Origin: G963665925 sp963665925
Lineage (GTDB): Bacteria; Bacillota; Clostridia; Peptostreptococcales; Acidaminobacteraceae
Length of the DNA stretch: 64,000 nucleotides
Assembly: GCA_963665925.1 (NCBI GenBank)
Contig: OY762511.1
Location: 2,852,001 to 2,916,000, forward strand
Direction: 5' to 3'
In this document: in pieces, positions 26,564 to 35,570 of the stretch
How the letters are laid out: every line of letters starts with the position of its first letter
How positions within the stretch are numbered: the stretch's first letter is position 1
Translations under genes and position numbers: made by a program
The notes under the pieces: generated by a model
Told to the model about the DNA's origin: nothing
What the model saw: only the letters and a program-made list of their open reading frames with translations
Database searches by the model: none

Positions 26564-27203
26564 AATTTTGATTGCTGATGACCATGCGCTCATGCGCCAA
26601 GGCTTAAAGCAGCTTCTTGAACTTGAAGATGATATCGAAGTCATCGGCGATGCCGTTGATGGAAACGACGTGATTGAGAAGGTTGCGAAGCTTCGTCCGG
26701 ACTTGGTGCTGCTGGATATCAACATGCCAAACATGAACGGCATACAGGCACTGCGAAAAATCAAGGAGCAGGGACTGGACGCAAAGATCATCATGCTGAC
26801 AATTCATGATGAAAGAGAATATCTTCTTGAAACAATCAATCTGGGTGCAGATGGCTATGTCTTGAAAGACGCCGATGCCAACAGTCTTGTGAACGCAATC
26901 CGCACAGTGGACAGTGGAACGAATTATATCCATCCTACGCTGGCTTCTGAACTTGTGCGTGCTTATAAGCGAAAAGACGAGGAACCAGAGGAATCAAAGA
27001 AAAGCAACCTGACCAGAAGAGAGTTCGAAGTTCTCTGTCTTATTGCCGAAGGCAATAACAATAAGGAAATTGCGGACAAGCTCTTTATCAGTGAAAAGAC
27101 CGTTAAGAACCACGTGTCGAATATATTCAAAAAAATCCATGTGAACGACAGAACACAGGCTGCAATCTATGCAATTAAGAACAATTTGAAGCCTTTGTCA
27201 TAG
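26547..27203 (+). CDS. degU: DegU-like response regulator (NarL/FixJ family)
   Basis: A 218-residue protein. The receiver domain has the acidic pair ADDHALMRQG, the phospho-acceptor Asp in PDLVLLDINMPNMNG and the conserved Lys in GYVLKDA. The C-terminal LuxR-type HTH is LTRREFEVLCLIAEGNNNKEIADKLFISEKTVKNHVSNIFKKIHVNDRTQAAIYAI. The ATG at 26547 overlaps the kinase gene by 17 bp. In Bacillus the pair controls exoenzymes and motility; here the regulon is unknown, although cheW and an aminopeptidase flank it. Confidence 0.9.
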   Translation: MEKMIKILIADDHALMRQGLKQLLELEDDIEVIGDAVDGNDVIEKVAKLRPDLVLLDINMPNMNGIQALRKIKEQGLDAKIIMLTIHDEREYLLETINLGADGYVLKDADANSLVNAIRTVDSGTNYIHPTLASELVRAYKRKDEEPEESKKSNLTRREFEVLCLIAEGNNNKEIADKLFISEKTVKNHVSNIFKKIHVNDRTQAAIYAIKNNLKPLS

Positions 27204-27361
27204 TGCCTACAGATTCATTACGGAAACTTAAAACATTTACGCTTTGAACGGAACAGGGAAAGGGTTATCATATAAGTATAAGTCTTTAGCGTTCCGAAAT
27301 AATTGACTACCATGGTGAATTGTTTCAAAATGTAACTTGTGATTTGATTCATGAGTATCAC

Positions 27362-27387
27362 AGACCCGCTATTGGCGGGTCTTTTTT
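27362..27387 (+). terminator. Intrinsic terminator between degU-like gene and aminopeptidase gene
   Basis: GACCCGC pairs with GGCGGGTC around a short TATT loop and is followed by TTTTTT. Confidence 0.92.
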
Positions 27388-27498
27388 CATGGTCTGGGAG
27401 GCGTGAACTTCTGGAACTGAAATATATGAGATTGACCTGCCGTGCGGTGCGAAGGCCCCGTGGGAACTGCGGGAAAAAATTTATTGGAGGTAATGCAC

Positions 27499-28902
27499 AT
27501 GGACGAAAAGAAAACACTAATGCACACATTCAAGAACGTTTGGGAAAACTCGGACGAAGCTCAAACAAGTGCTATTTTTGCACTGGGTGAAGAATACAAG
27601 GCTTTTCTTGACAGAGGAAAGACGGAAAGAGAATGTGCTAGAGATATTGTTCGTATGGCGGAGGAAAACGGATATGTTTCTGTTGAATCGGTCATTGCAG
27701 CGGGTGAGAAGATTGCTGCAGGTCAGAAAATCTATGCGCTGAACAGAGATAAATCTGTCATCCTATTTGTCATTGGACAAGAACCCCTTGAAAAAGGCAT
27801 GCATATTGTAGGAGGACATATTGACTCTCCGCGTCTTGACCTAAAGCCCTTCCCGCTATATGAAGACAGCGGTATTGCAATGTTTAAAACCCACTACTAT
27901 GGTGGCGTAAGAAAGTATCAGTGGGCATCACTACCGCTTTCAATCCACGGCGTAGTTATGACAGGCAAGGGTGAGAAAATAGACATTTCAATTGGTGAGG
28001 ACGCATCCGACCCAGTGCTCTTTATTACAGACCTGCTGCCGCATCTGGCCAAAGACCAAAATCAGAAAAAGCTTGCTGAAGCAATTACTGGTGAGGGCTT
28101 GAACCTATTAGTGGGAACGATTCCGGCAGCAGATTCTGAAAAAGACAAAGTGAAGCAAAATGTTATGCGCATTCTTAACGAAAAGTATGGCATTGAAGAG
28201 ATTGACTTCACAACTTCAGAGCTTGAAATTGTACCAGCAGGTAAAGCGCGCGACGTCGGTTTTGACAGAAGTCTTATTTCTGCATACGGACATGATGACA
28301 GAGTGTGTTCCTTTGCAGGTGTTAAGGCAATTTTCGAGATTGAGAACCCAACAGTGACAGCTGTTGGTATGTTCATGGACAAGGAAGAAGTCGGTAGCAT
28401 GGGTAACACAGGCTCGGAATCAAGATATTTTGAGAATGTCGTTGCGGAACTGATTGCCCTTCAAGCGGATAACTACAGCGATCTTTTGATTCGCAGATCC
28501 CTTTCTGCAACAAAGGTGCTTTCGGCTGACGTATGCGCTGCATTTGACCCGAACTTCCCTGAGGTTTATGACAAGAAGAACACTTCTATGATTGGAAACG
28601 GTGTTCAAATCACAAAATACACAGGTGCACGCGGAAAATCGGGCTGTAATGATGCTAATGCGGAGTTCTTGTCAGAAGTGCGCAGTGTTTTTGAGGCAGG
28701 CGAGGTAATCTGGCAGATTGGCGAGCTTGGCAAGGTAGACCAGGGTGGCGGTGGAACCATTGCTTATATTCTGGCAAATGCAGGCGCAGAAGTTGTTGAC
28801 TGCGGTACGCCAATGCTCAGCATGCACGCACCTTACGAAATCGTAAGCAAGGCTGACGTTTATATGACTTACAAGGCTTATAAAGCATTTATGAACCGCT
28901 AG
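27499..28902 (+). CDS. M18 family zinc aminopeptidase (aspartyl aminopeptidase type)
   Basis: A 467-residue enzyme. The GGAGG at 27486-27490 best fits the ATG at 27499, two codons after another in-frame ATG. Metal and catalytic residues are visible in MHIVGGHIDSPRLDLKPFP (HxD), AYGHDDRVCSFAGVKAIFE, FMDKEEVGSMGNTGSES (catalytic/metal EE) and the C-terminal CGTPMLSMHAPYEIVSKADVYMTYKAY (final His). M18 enzymes cleave N-terminal residues, often acidic ones, from cytosolic peptides. A strong terminator follows. Confidence 0.9.
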   Translation: MDEKKTLMHTFKNVWENSDEAQTSAIFALGEEYKAFLDRGKTERECARDIVRMAEENGYVSVESVIAAGEKIAAGQKIYALNRDKSVILFVIGQEPLEKGMHIVGGHIDSPRLDLKPFPLYEDSGIAMFKTHYYGGVRKYQWASLPLSIHGVVMTGKGEKIDISIGEDASDPVLFITDLLPHLAKDQNQKKLAEAITGEGLNLLVGTIPAADSEKDKVKQNVMRILNEKYGIEEIDFTTSELEIVPAGKARDVGFDRSLISAYGHDDRVCSFAGVKAIFEIENPTVTAVGMFMDKEEVGSMGNTGSESRYFENVVAELIALQADNYSDLLIRRSLSATKVLSADVCAAFDPNFPEVYDKKNTSMIGNGVQITKYTGARGKSGCNDANAEFLSEVRSVFEAGEVIWQIGELGKVDQGGGGTIAYILANAGAEVVDCGTPMLSMHAPYEIVSKADVYMTYKAYKAFMNR

Positions 28903-28940
28903 GTCCATAAGCCGGCTATAAGCGCATAAATGATAAAATA

Positions 28941-28983
28941 AAAAGGCACTGCGGGGGAGTAATCTACCTGCAGTGCCTTTTAA
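28941..28983 (+). terminator. Intrinsic terminator after the M18 aminopeptidase
   Basis: AAAAGGCACTGC pairs with GCAGTGCCTTTT with a 17-base loop, and the T tract is part of the right arm. The arrangement could also act in reverse for the LysR gene, which ends 150 bp to the right. Confidence 0.85.
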
Positions 28984-29128
28984 ATTGTAGATAAACTCCG
29001 AAATACTGTGTTGCTGGATGTAATTCACTCCAGTCACGTGCGCAGAGTAAGCTCTTAGATCGGATTGCATCCGCGCCTGGTCTTTCCAAGTTTTCTACAG
29101 TCTGTCATTTTGTCGTGATAATGGATGT

Positions 29129-30034
29129 CTAGTTTTCAGACGCCGCTGTCGTGTCGAGAATGAACTCCTTGAATGCTTCTGAGAGAGGGCTGAGCACACG
29201 CTTTGTATGGTAAACGAAATAGAACTTGCGCGTGATTTCAAGGCCACCTACAGACAGTATTTTCAAGAGATTGTTCTGAAGCTCGTATTTTAGAGCTTTC
29301 TTTGACATGAAGCTGATGCCAAGGCCATTGGTGACCAGTTTCTTAATGGTTTCCGTGCTTTCGATTTCAGCCACCACATTGAGATCGCCATACCCGATGC
29401 CGGCGGATTTCAGTGCGTTTTCAACAACAGTTCGTGTTCCAGACCCTTCTTCTCGCATGATCACCTGGACGTCGCCAAGCTTTTTCAAGTCGATTGAGTC
29501 TGTGGCGGCAAAAGCCTCATTGTTTGGTGCAACAAGGACAATTTCGTCGTCCATGATTTCTGTATATTCCAGTTGTGGACTGTCTTTTTTGGCACCGACG
29601 ATACCAAAGTCGATTTCACCTAGGTTGAGTTTGTCGATGACCTTCTTCGTGTCGTACTTCATCAGGTTGTATTTGACATCAGGATACTTTCTGCTGAACT
29701 TGCACATGACATCGGTCAGATAATACTGCTCGGGTATGGAACTCGAAGCAATTTCCAAAATACCTTCAATGCGACCCTTGTATGAATTCAGTGAAAAGAA
29801 TGCATGGTCTCGCTTGTTCAAAATACTCACGGCATACTTAAAAAGAATTTCACCTGCATTTGTCAGGGTGATGTTCTTGTTGGTTCTATTGAATAGGGCC
29901 GTACCCAATTCCTTTTCGAGGTTGTGAATATGATTGCTGATGGTTGGCTGGGTGAGAAATAACTTATCAGCAGCTTTTGAAAAGCTTTTAACCTTCGCAA
30001 TCATGACAAAGCTCTCGAGTTGTTTAAAATCCAT
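29129..30034 (-). CDS. LysR family transcriptional regulator
   Basis: A 301-residue regulator. The start at 30034 has AGGAGGGG; an upstream in-frame ATG at 30091 has none. N-terminal HTH: FKQLESFVMIAKVKSFSKAADKLFLTQPTISNHIHNLEKELGTALFNRTNKNITLTNAGEILFKYA. The effector domain contains VIMREEGSGTRTVVENAL and NGLGISFMSKKALKYEL, typical of the CysL/CysB-like subgroup; sulfur or related metabolism would be a guess. It is divergent from the AlbA_2 gene across a 229-bp region that may hold its operator. Confidence 0.88.
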   Translation of the reverse strand: MDFKQLESFVMIAKVKSFSKAADKLFLTQPTISNHIHNLEKELGTALFNRTNKNITLTNAGEILFKYAVSILNKRDHAFFSLNSYKGRIEGILEIASSSIPEQYYLTDVMCKFSRKYPDVKYNLMKYDTKKVIDKLNLGEIDFGIVGAKKDSPQLEYTEIMDDEIVLVAPNNEAFAATDSIDLKKLGDVQVIMREEGSGTRTVVENALKSAGIGYGDLNVVAEIESTETIKKLVTNGLGISFMSKKALKYELQNNLLKILSVGGLEITRKFYFVYHTKRVLSPLSEAFKEFILDTTAASEN

Positions 30035-30263
30035 AGTACCCCTCCTAAAACTCTCTATATCAATCTTAACATCAGCTATTAATATTTTCAATAGGGGGTA
30101 AAAATACTTCTATAGGAGTTTTCCATGGAGAAGATAGGGGTTTGTAAATAAAATTTGAATTTATAACCAATGACATGTTCATAGACCCAAATTCAGTCTA
30201 TAATGGGTATATGAACTTGAAAAGCTGAAAATATGAGCTTTTCAGCCAGTGAGGGGGTTCTTT

Positions 30264-31439
30264 ATGAACGATCAGAAGCTTCAATATCTTCTCTCTCAGG
30301 AGGAGGGTCCGAAGTTGGATTTCAAGGCCAGCTTGAACTTGCAGACCGCATCAGGGAAGAAAGAGCTTGCCAAAGACATCATTGCAATTGCGAACAGCAC
30401 TGGAGGCAGAGGTTATCTGGTCATTGGCGTTGAGGACAAGACGAAAAACGTCGTTGGTGTTCAACCGGGAGAATACAATGAAGAGCGTATTCAGCAGGTG
30501 CTGACCCTACGGTGCGATCCGCCGGTGGACATTCGTGTGGAGTATCTGGAGGTGGACAGCAAGCATATTTGTGTACTGACCGTTTTCAGAAGCTTCAAGA
30601 AACCACATCAGATGCTTCAGACAGGTGCTTTTTACCTCAGGCGCGGATCGACTACAGATGTTGCAAGGCGTGATGAGATCGCCAGCATGCTACAGAAGGG
30701 CGGCCTGATCAACAACGAGCAGATGCCTGTTCTCAGACTCGACCTTGATGTATATGACATAGAGCTTATGAAGAAGTACCTGGGAAGAATCAATTTGGCT
30801 GACCAGTCGGACAACTATGCCCTGCTGGCAAACTTAGGATACATACACTTTGACAGGGAGACAGATTCCTTTTGCCCAACCATAGGGGGTCTTCTGCTCT
30901 TCTGTGAAAAGCCGCAGACCTACTTCCCGCATTTCGGCATTCGCGTGATCGATATGCTTGGCGGATTCAAAAAGACCACCCATTTGACGGGCAACATCTT
31001 TCAAATGATGGACGCGGTTTCAAAATATCTTGAAAACCTCGGTGTGCATTATCCGATTGCGGCAATAGAGGAAGCTGTTTTTAACGCAGTCCTTCATAGG
31101 GATTATTTTGACAATTCTCGAGACATACTTGTCTATCTGTCCCATAAGAAAGTGGTTGTGAGCAGTCCGGGTGCAATTTTTGGCCGGGAAAAGGTGAACA
31201 ACATCGTGCATCAGTATGATTCCAAGCGCCGTAACAACTGGCTCTATCATCAAATGCTGACGCTGGATGACAAGAGGCGCTTTATCAAGCTTGGAACGGG
31301 TCTGCAGTTCATCAAGCAGGAAGTCAAACCTTATGGAAGAGTCCAGATACTTAATTTAAGAAAAATTGACCTCTTCAAGGTCGTTATGCCTGGAATAGAG
31401 GAACTTATAAAAATGGAGGTAGAAAATGGGCAGAAATAG
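30264..31439 (+). CDS. AlbA_2 (Schlafen-like) transcriptional regulator/ATP-binding protein
   Basis: A 391-residue protein with an ATG after GAGGGGG. Residues about 10-130 carry the AlbA_2 putative DNA-binding domain: EGPKLDFKASLNLQ, then DIIAIANSTGGRGYLVIGVEDK, and FYLRRGSTTDVARRDEI. Residues about 250-360 match the HATPase_c_4 domain of COG2865 proteins: EEAVFNAVLHRDYFDNSRDILVYLSHKKVVVSSPGAIFG. The gene overlaps the start of the response regulator by 14 bp, so these are translationally coupled and probably work together. Confidence 0.85.
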   Translation: MNDQKLQYLLSQEEGPKLDFKASLNLQTASGKKELAKDIIAIANSTGGRGYLVIGVEDKTKNVVGVQPGEYNEERIQQVLTLRCDPPVDIRVEYLEVDSKHICVLTVFRSFKKPHQMLQTGAFYLRRGSTTDVARRDEIASMLQKGGLINNEQMPVLRLDLDVYDIELMKKYLGRINLADQSDNYALLANLGYIHFDRETDSFCPTIGGLLLFCEKPQTYFPHFGIRVIDMLGGFKKTTHLTGNIFQMMDAVSKYLENLGVHYPIAAIEEAVFNAVLHRDYFDNSRDILVYLSHKKVVVSSPGAIFGREKVNNIVHQYDSKRRNNWLYHQMLTLDDKRRFIKLGTGLQFIKQEVKPYGRVQILNLRKIDLFKVVMPGIEELIKMEVENGQK

Positions 31440-32109
31440 AATGATTATGATCGTTGATGACGATACGAATATCTCTGAGCTGATGACGCTTTATTTGAAC
31501 AAGGAAGGTTACGAGACTAAGACCTATACCAACGGCCGCACAGCACTTAAGGCTTTTGCCGAGGTGGCGCCTGACCTGCTGCTCTTAGATGTCATGATGC
31601 CGGAGATGGATGGTTATGAAATGCTGACAGAGGTACGCAAGACAAGCAAGGTGCCTGTCATTATGGTTACAGCCAAAGGGGAGACCTTTGACAAGGTTCT
31701 TGGACTGGAGCTGGGTGCAGATGACTATCTTGTAAAGCCATTTGATCCAAAGGAGCTGCTTGCTCGTGTGAAAGCTGTCATCAGACGCTACAGCGATCCG
31801 GTTGAGGAAAAGGACGCTGTCGTCGTTCCAAACCTGACCATTGACAAGTCTGACTATGTCGTGACATACCATGGCAGAAAGCTGGAACTGCCGCCTAAGG
31901 AACTGGAACTCCTGTATCACCTGGTAAGCAATCCCAACAGAGTTTATACGCGTGAGCAGCTGTTGGACAGCATATGGGGCTATGAGTACATAGGAGAGAC
32001 CCGTACTGTCGATGTGCACATCAAGCGTCTGAGGGAGAAGTTCCAGGAGGATGATTCCTGGGAAATCAAGACGGTGTGGGGTGTGGGCTACAAATTCCAG
32101 ATGGAGTAG
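31426..32109 (+). CDS. OmpR family response regulator
   Basis: A 227-residue protein. Receiver: MIVDDDTNISELM, LLLLDVMMPEMDGYE (phospho-Asp), VMVTAKGE, DDYLVKPF. C-terminal winged helix: LPPKELELLYHLVSNPNRVYTREQLLDSIWGYEYIGETRTVDVHIKRLREKFQEDDSWEIKTVWGVGYKF. Its GGAGG sits inside the AlbA_2 gene, whose end it overlaps, and the kinase gene follows by 11 bp. Target genes unknown. Confidence 0.92.
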   Translation: MGRNRMIMIVDDDTNISELMTLYLNKEGYETKTYTNGRTALKAFAEVAPDLLLLDVMMPEMDGYEMLTEVRKTSKVPVIMVTAKGETFDKVLGLELGADDYLVKPFDPKELLARVKAVIRRYSDPVEEKDAVVVPNLTIDKSDYVVTYHGRKLELPPKELELLYHLVSNPNRVYTREQLLDSIWGYEYIGETRTVDVHIKRLREKFQEDDSWEIKTVWGVGYKFQME

Positions 32110-32120
32110 GTTGGAGTGGT

Positions 32121-33551
32121 ATGAAAAAATTATTTTCAAAGTTTACGGCAATTTATCTTGCTGTCCTCTTTATTGGTTACATCATGATTACGGTTGTCAT
32201 GAATCATTTTCTTACAATATCATTGGTCAATCAGCGTGTAGATGATCTGATTGCCAATGCAAATGCCTTTCAGGAGAGCTTCTCGATCATTGAAGATGCT
32301 CAGCTGACACCTGTAGAGCGTATTTCAAATCTCAGAAAAGAGATCGTCGCACTGGACAAATACACAGGAGCGGATATTTGGCTTCTTGATGAACAGGGCA
32401 ATTTTGTCGCAGTCTCAAACGATGTTCTGCAGGATATGGATTTATCCATGCTGACACAGGAAGATTTGAACAATATCTTTTCAGGCCATGTTCTGGTGAA
32501 AGAAACACGCATGCAGGACGTCTACAACGACACAATACTCATGGTGGCGTATCCTTTTAAATCTGATGATGTTGTGCATACTGCCATGTTTATGAATGTC
32601 ATGATGCCGGAGATTGAAAAGGCGACATACGCCATTACAGGCAGGGTATTTATATCTATGTCTGCGATTGTCATGATTGCCGTTATTGTCCTGTTTACAT
32701 TTACCCGTAAAATAAACGGTGAGTTCATGGAGCTCAACCGGGCGGTCAAGGATGTTGCGTCCGGGAATTTCGACCAGCAGATCCGGATAAATCGGGATGA
32801 TGAACTGGGTGAGCTTGCGAGGAGCTTTAATTATATGTCACGGGAGCTGCGCAAGCTGGAAAACACAAAGCAGCGCTTCATATCTAATCTCTCCCATGAC
32901 TTGAGGTCTCCGCTGACTTCCATCACAGGCTATATCCGCGCCATTCAGGATGGAACCATACCGCCGGAGAACCAGGAGCGGTATTTGAACATAGTCCTGT
33001 CTGAAAGCGAAAGACTCAAAAAACTTGTGAACGACATTCTTGAGCTGAGTAAGCTTCAGAGTGGCCAGATGACCGTGAACAAGACAGATTTTGACATTAA
33101 CCAGATGGTGCTTCAGGAGCTGGATCGATTTGAGCACAGGATTATTGACAAGCATTTGAAGCTTCATATTAATCTGAGTGATACCAAGGTGCTTGCCCAT
33201 GCGGATGAAGACGCCATGCGGCGTGTTGTATACAATCTCATTGACAATGCCATAAAGTTCATAGATATGGACGGTGAGCTTAGAGTCAAATCAGAGCTTA
33301 AAGGGAATAAGTATCTTATTGGCATACAGAACTCTGGACCGGTTATTCCAAAGGATAAGCTCGATTCCATTTGGGACCGTTTCAATAAACTGGACGATTC
33401 AAGAGGTCGCGAAAAGGACTCATCAGGACTGGGTCTTGCAATCATTCGTGAGATCATCAGGGCACATGATGAGAAGATTGAAGTCTATTCCGATGAAGAG
33501 GTTGGCGTCATGTTTGTGTTCTCTGTGGAAACGCAAATTTTCAAATCCTAG
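32121..33551 (+). CDS. Transmembrane sensor histidine kinase with HAMP domain
   Basis: A 476-residue kinase. Two membrane helices (about residues 8-30 and 175-197) enclose an extracytoplasmic sensor of about 145 residues of unknown ligand. Then come HAMP, the phosphoacceptor box RFISNLSHDLRSPLTSITGYIRAIQDG, and the ATPase domain with VVYNLIDNAIKF and DSSGLGLAIIREII. The start at 32121 has GGTTGGAG. It is the partner of the preceding OmpR-type regulator; the cue cannot be read from the sensor region. Confidence 0.9.
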   Translation: MKKLFSKFTAIYLAVLFIGYIMITVVMNHFLTISLVNQRVDDLIANANAFQESFSIIEDAQLTPVERISNLRKEIVALDKYTGADIWLLDEQGNFVAVSNDVLQDMDLSMLTQEDLNNIFSGHVLVKETRMQDVYNDTILMVAYPFKSDDVVHTAMFMNVMMPEIEKATYAITGRVFISMSAIVMIAVIVLFTFTRKINGEFMELNRAVKDVASGNFDQQIRINRDDELGELARSFNYMSRELRKLENTKQRFISNLSHDLRSPLTSITGYIRAIQDGTIPPENQERYLNIVLSESERLKKLVNDILELSKLQSGQMTVNKTDFDINQMVLQELDRFEHRIIDKHLKLHINLSDTKVLAHADEDAMRRVVYNLIDNAIKFIDMDGELRVKSELKGNKYLIGIQNSGPVIPKDKLDSIWDRFNKLDDSRGREKDSSGLGLAIIREIIRAHDEKIEVYSDEEVGVMFVFSVETQIFKS

Positions 33552-33661
33552 ACACGCGTTTACAAATTAATTAAGATGTTTCACACTTTGTTCATAGTTT
33601 AGTCAAAATATCAGGCTACAATGTAAGCATAAGATATGACGTAAGACAGGAGGTGTGTAGG

Positions 33662-34120
33662 ATGTTAAGACTAATTCCGAACAACAGGGACAACAGTCTA
33701 GCCAAAAAAGGCGATCCGTTTGACAAGCTTTTTGAAAGCTTTTTCAACGATTTCGACAAGGACTTCTTTTCGCCGCTTGGCAACTTGAATTCTAAATTCA
33801 ACTGTTTCCAGGTTGATGTGATTGATAACGAAGAAGCCTATGTAATTCAGGCCGACTTACCCGGTATGAGAAAAGACAATGTACAAATAGAATATGACAA
33901 CAATTATTTGACCATCATTGCCAAAAGGGAAGAGAAGGCTGAATCTGATAAAGATAACTATATCAGGCGGGAAAGACGCGCCGGTGAATTCAGAAGAAGC
34001 TTTTACATTGAAAATATCGATATGGAACAGGTCGATGCTTCTTTCGAAAACGGTGTTCTCACAATTAATCTTATAAAGGTTAAACCAACGGGTCAGAAGA
34101 AAATCATTCAAATTAAGTAA
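33662..34120 (+). CDS. Hsp20/alpha-crystallin family small heat-shock protein
   Basis: A 152-residue protein preceded by AGGAGGTG. An N-terminal Phe/Asp-rich segment (FDKLFESFFNDFDKDFFSPLG) leads to the alpha-crystallin domain: FQVDVIDNEEAYVIQADLPGMRKDNVQIEYDNNYLTIIAKR, ending in FENGVLTINLIKVKPTGQKKIIQIK. It acts as an ATP-independent holdase. No HrcA (CIRCE) or CtsR-like operator was recognised upstream. The following HtrA protease gene is separated from it by a terminator. Confidence 0.92.
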   Translation: MLRLIPNNRDNSLAKKGDPFDKLFESFFNDFDKDFFSPLGNLNSKFNCFQVDVIDNEEAYVIQADLPGMRKDNVQIEYDNNYLTIIAKREEKAESDKDNYIRRERRAGEFRRSFYIENIDMEQVDASFENGVLTINLIKVKPTGQKKIIQIK

Positions 34121-34131
34121 GTGTACTTTTG

Positions 34132-34165
34132 ATGCGCCTTGGGTTATCCTCCATGGCGCATTTTT
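34132..34165 (+). terminator. Intrinsic terminator after hsp20
   Basis: ATGCGCC (34132-34138) pairs with GGCGCAT (34155-34161), followed by TTTT. Confidence 0.75.
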
Positions 34166-34197
34166 AAACTCTAAGCCTGAGTTGACGGAAAGGAGTC

Positions 34198-35385
34198 ATG
34201 AAATTGGAAGACAGACATTATAGTATTTATCAAATGGATATTGTTCAGCAACCTCTGAAAAAACCAGGAAAGAAAAGACGGACCATGGCAGTTGTCATAG
34301 CTGTCATGCTCATTGTTTCGGGTGCCTTTGGCGCCGGGTATCAGTATTCACTGTCCGCTAAAGATGCAGGTCCGTATTTCTATGAAGCTTCAACGTCGGC
34401 TAAGGACTCTGTCAGTCCGGTTGGATATGACGGAACTGAAAAAAGTATCGTCGACATTGTCGAAACCGTAGGACCTTCCATAGTAGGGATAACAAGCAAG
34501 GTCCAGTATAGGGACTTTTTCAATAATCTTCAGGTAAGCGAAGGTGCTGGATCAGGCGTGATTTTCAATATTGACTCAGATGATGTCTTTATCATGACCA
34601 ACAACCATGTGGTGGCAGATGCATCAGAGCTGCTTGTTGAAATAACGGATGACAAAATGGTGGATGCGGAAATTGTTGGCAAAGACGAAATGACTGACTT
34701 GGCCATCGTTAAAGTGAAGCGTTCGGATATTCCAATAGAAATCATGAGCAATCTGAGTCCGGTAGTCTTAGGGGACTCTGATCAGATTCAAGTTGGAGAG
34801 ACTGCCATCGCAATCGGAAATCCCCTCGGTTACAATAAGACAGTAACCGTAGGTGTAATTAGTGCGATTGGTCGTGAGGTATCACAAAACACACTGGCTA
34901 TGCTTCAGACAGATGCGGCAATCAACCCTGGAAACAGCGGTGGAGCCCTTGTAAACAGCCGTGGTGAGGTTGTTGGTATTAACTCGGTTAAAATTGCGGA
35001 TACCAGCGTTGAAGGCATTGGATTTGCAATTCCAATCAATGAAGCCAAGCCAATTGTAAGCCAGATTATCCAGAAAGGCTATGTTTCAAGACCGTTCTTG
35101 GGTATTTCAGGCCAAACGGTTGATGAACAGCTGGGTGAGATTTACGGATTGCCGGTAGGCGTTTATGTTGCAAATGTGGTTCAGACATCCCCTGCCGATA
35201 AAGCGGGACTGCAGCGTGGGGACGTGATTATCGCAGTAGGAGACACCCGTACATTCAGTTGGGAAGAAATGACCGACGCACTAGGTAATTATGAAGTTGG
35301 AGATACTGTAAAAGTGACAGTTGTACGTGAAGACTTGAATAAGCTTGAGTTGAATGTCACCCTTGCGGACCGAAACGATTTTTAG
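34198..35385 (+). CDS. htrA: HtrA/DegP-like serine protease with PDZ domain
   Basis: About 395 residues. An N-terminal membrane anchor (about residues 30-50) is followed by the trypsin-like domain with the catalytic triad His (MTNNHVVADA), Asp (DEMTDLAIVKV) and Ser (NPGNSGGALVN), then a PDZ domain (VYVANVVQTSPADKAGLQRGDVIIAVGD). It is a membrane-anchored quality-control protease acting outside the cell membrane. The start is ambiguous: the AGGAG is only 2 bp from ATG 34198, whereas an in-frame TTG at 34204 is spaced 8 bp. It has its own terminator downstream. Confidence 0.93.
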   Translation: MKLEDRHYSIYQMDIVQQPLKKPGKKRRTMAVVIAVMLIVSGAFGAGYQYSLSAKDAGPYFYEASTSAKDSVSPVGYDGTEKSIVDIVETVGPSIVGITSKVQYRDFFNNLQVSEGAGSGVIFNIDSDDVFIMTNNHVVADASELLVEITDDKMVDAEIVGKDEMTDLAIVKVKRSDIPIEIMSNLSPVVLGDSDQIQVGETAIAIGNPLGYNKTVTVGVISAIGREVSQNTLAMLQTDAAINPGNSGGALVNSRGEVVGINSVKIADTSVEGIGFAIPINEAKPIVSQIIQKGYVSRPFLGISGQTVDEQLGEIYGLPVGVYVANVVQTSPADKAGLQRGDVIIAVGDTRTFSWEEMTDALGNYEVGDTVKVTVVREDLNKLELNVTLADRNDF

Positions 35386-35423
35386 ACTAAAGTAGGAATC
35401 ATTTGGAACTGGTATAGACGATG

Positions 35424-35457
35424 AGGCACGCTTCGCATTCTGTGGAGCGTGCCTTTT
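35424..35457 (+). terminator. Intrinsic terminator after htrA
   Basis: AGGCACGCT (35424-35432) pairs perfectly with AGCGTGCCT (35446-35454), followed by TTT. Confidence 0.85.
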
Positions 35458-35570
35458 GTGCTCTTTCAGTTCGTTACCATATTGTAACTCCAAATAAGTT
35501 CAGCCATATGTACAATTTGCAGGCGGGAGTGATAGAATGAGATTAGCAAAGGACCAATTTGGAGGTCGTA

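Noticed and set aside
28672..29070. Leftward open frame
   Set aside because: It overlaps the end of the M18 aminopeptidase gene antisense and has no family match or ribosome site.
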